A stretch of DNA of 64,000 nt from Osmia lignaria lignaria (lineage: Eukaryota > Arthropoda > Insecta > Hymenoptera > Megachilidae): NCBI RefSeq assembly GCF_051020975.1, contig NW_027478165.1, forward strand, positions 3,936,001 through 4,000,000, written 5' to 3'. Both the position numbers and the translations under genes were made by a program. Numbering within the stretch: position 1 is the first letter of the stretch; each line of letters starts with the position of its first letter. The notes under the pieces were generated by a model, which had not been told where the DNA came from, searched no databases, and saw only the letters and a program-made list of their open reading frames with translations. Of the stretch, positions 63,008-64,000 are shown in pieces.

Positions 63008-64000
63008 TCAGATGCGTAGTTCTCGAGATATATCAAGATATTTAAAAGTTCCGAAGCCGCACCAACATAATACAGATACAGAAACACCGTGGCCCCTTTC
63101 TTTGAGATAACTCTGCACTATTGCGAGCTGCAAATGCCACTTCCAGCTTAGCTGTGCAGAGGAAGAACAACAAGAAGAAGAAATATCTCGAAATATGTCC
63201 GTCAGGCCCCTGCCCTTGAGATATATCTGCAAATATCTCGGAAACCAAGCGAGCTATGGCAAAATGTTAAGAGACCTTTTTTGTAGAGAATTATGTTTCC
63301 TACAATTTATGTTCTATGATATTTTTTGATCAGAAGCGTAGTTTTCGAGATATATCTAGATATTTAAAAGTTACGAAGCCGCACCAACATAATAGAGATA
63401 CAGAAACACCGTGGCCCCTTTCTTTGAGATAACTCTGCAATAGTGCGAGCCGCAAATGCCACTTCCAGCTTAGCTGTGCAGAAGAAGAACAACAAGAAGA
63501 AGAAATATCTCGAAATATGTCCGTCAGGCCCCTTCCCTTGAGATAAATCTGCAAATATCTCGGAAACGAAGCGAGCTATGGCAAAATGTTAAGAGACCTT
63601 TTTTGTAGAGAATTAAGTTTCCTACTTTTTATGTTCTATGATATTTTTTGATCAGATGCGTAGTTCTCGAGATATATCAAGATATTTAAAAGTTCCGAAG
63701 CCGCACCAACATAATAGAGATACAGAAACACCGTGGCCCCTTTCTTTGAGATAACTCTGCACTATTGCGAGCTGCAAATGCCACTTCCAGCTTAGCTGTG
63801 CAGAGGAAGAACAACAAGAAAAAGAAGTATCTCGAAATATGTCCGTCAGGCCCGTTCCTTTGAGCTGAATCTGCAAATATCTCGGAAACGAAGCGAGCTA
63901 TGGCAAAATGTTAAGAGACGTTTTTTGTAGAGAATTATGTTTCCTACAATTTATGTTCTATGATATTTTTTGATCAGAAGCGTAGTTTTCGAGATATATC
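63008..64000 (+). repeat. Further copy of the 4-mer repeat, cut by window end
   Basis: Monomers 63008, 63330 and 63652 repeat 59144, 59466 and 59788 at an offset of 3864 bp (12 monomers), with CAGATACAG plus GGCCCCTGCCC, ATCTAGATATTT plus TTACGAAGCC, and GAAAAAGAAGTATC in the right order. A partial monomer begins at 63974 with AGAAGCGTAGTTTTCGAG, as expected for the next member (60110 type). The array continues to the right. Confidence 0.92.

Larger units (their letters stand above)
1..64000. repeat. Satellite DNA array, 322-bp monomer, whole window
   Basis: The whole window is head-to-tail copies of one 322-bp unit, all in the same orientation. Taking the base after TGA in TGATCAGA as phase point, complete monomers run from 236 to 63973. 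The spacing between phase points gives 198 monomers: 181 of net length 322, 16 of 321 and one of 320 bp. No stretch departs from the repeat, so there is no gap over 300 bases that needs another explanation. I see no transposon, tRNA, rRNA, promoter or unique DNA. Such long, length-conserved arrays with higher-order structure are typical of eukaryotic heterochromatin, often centromeric or pericentromeric; the location here is inference. I do not recognise the satellite family. Confidence 0.98.

Noticed and set aside
1..64000. CRISPR array or phage-like regular repeats
   Set aside because: The units are contiguous with no unique spacers, are ten times longer than CRISPR repeats, and no cas-like genes are present.
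1..64000. Transposable element with terminal repeats or a transposase
   Set aside because: There are no long open frames, no terminal inverted or long terminal repeats, and no target-site duplications; the short inverted elements lie within every monomer.

Overview
This window is one uninterrupted block of tandemly repeated satellite DNA. There is no unique sequence, and I find no gene that I would call real. The repeat unit (monomer) is 322 bp. Using the same phase point in every monomer (the TC of TGATCAGA), 198 complete monomers run from 236 to 63973, with partial monomers at both edges. Phase spacing gives 181 monomers of net length 322 bp, 16 of 321 bp and one of 320 bp, so length is very tightly conserved. 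All copies are in the same orientation. Both ends of the window lie inside the array, so its true size and flanks are unknown.

The monomer is AT-rich (127 G+C of 322 in the copy at 3134, 39.4%). It has a BclI-type TGATCA site, a short CGAGATATTT element present in direct and inverted orientation, a GAA-rich tract, an internal 27-bp degenerate duplication 114 bp apart, and an AT-rich stretch with runs of T. CpG is not depleted. A long homogenised satellite with higher-order structure says eukaryote, probably pericentromeric, centromeric or other heterochromatin. Undepleted CpG fits an invertebrate (for example an insect) better than a vertebrate or plant, but I do not recognise the family and cannot name the species.

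Above the monomer there is a second level: higher-order repeats (HORs) whose period changes along the array. From left to right: a 3-mer (236-2167), a local monomer run (2168-3133), a 12-mer of 3862 bp (3134-10857), a 6-mer of 1931 bp (10536-14397), a 4-mer of 1288 bp (13754-16329), an 8-mer of 2576 bp (about 16045-21106), a direct duplication of a 321-bp monomer (21160-21801), a 4-mer (about 22690-24728), mixed 2-, 3- and 4-mer repeats (25022-27597), shuffled modules called here P-Q-R-S-T (27598-32425) and S-T-U-V (31783-40470), a-b-c modules (42725-46266), e-f-g modules (40793-55279), and a 5-mer of 1610 bp (55924-59143) that collapses to a 4-mer (59144-60625, again from 63008). Several monomers are visible chimeras of two or three neighbouring types, the footprint expected of unequal crossover or gene conversion.

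The leftmost 3.1 kb carries monomer variants that disappear for about 40 kb and return only beyond about 43 kb. The central block (about 3.1-43 kb) may therefore have expanded within, or been inserted into, an older array. Short open frames recur on the minus strand in most monomers, but they start with TTG, shift frame from monomer to monomer and are broken by homogenised stops and frameshifts. They are treated as non-coding.
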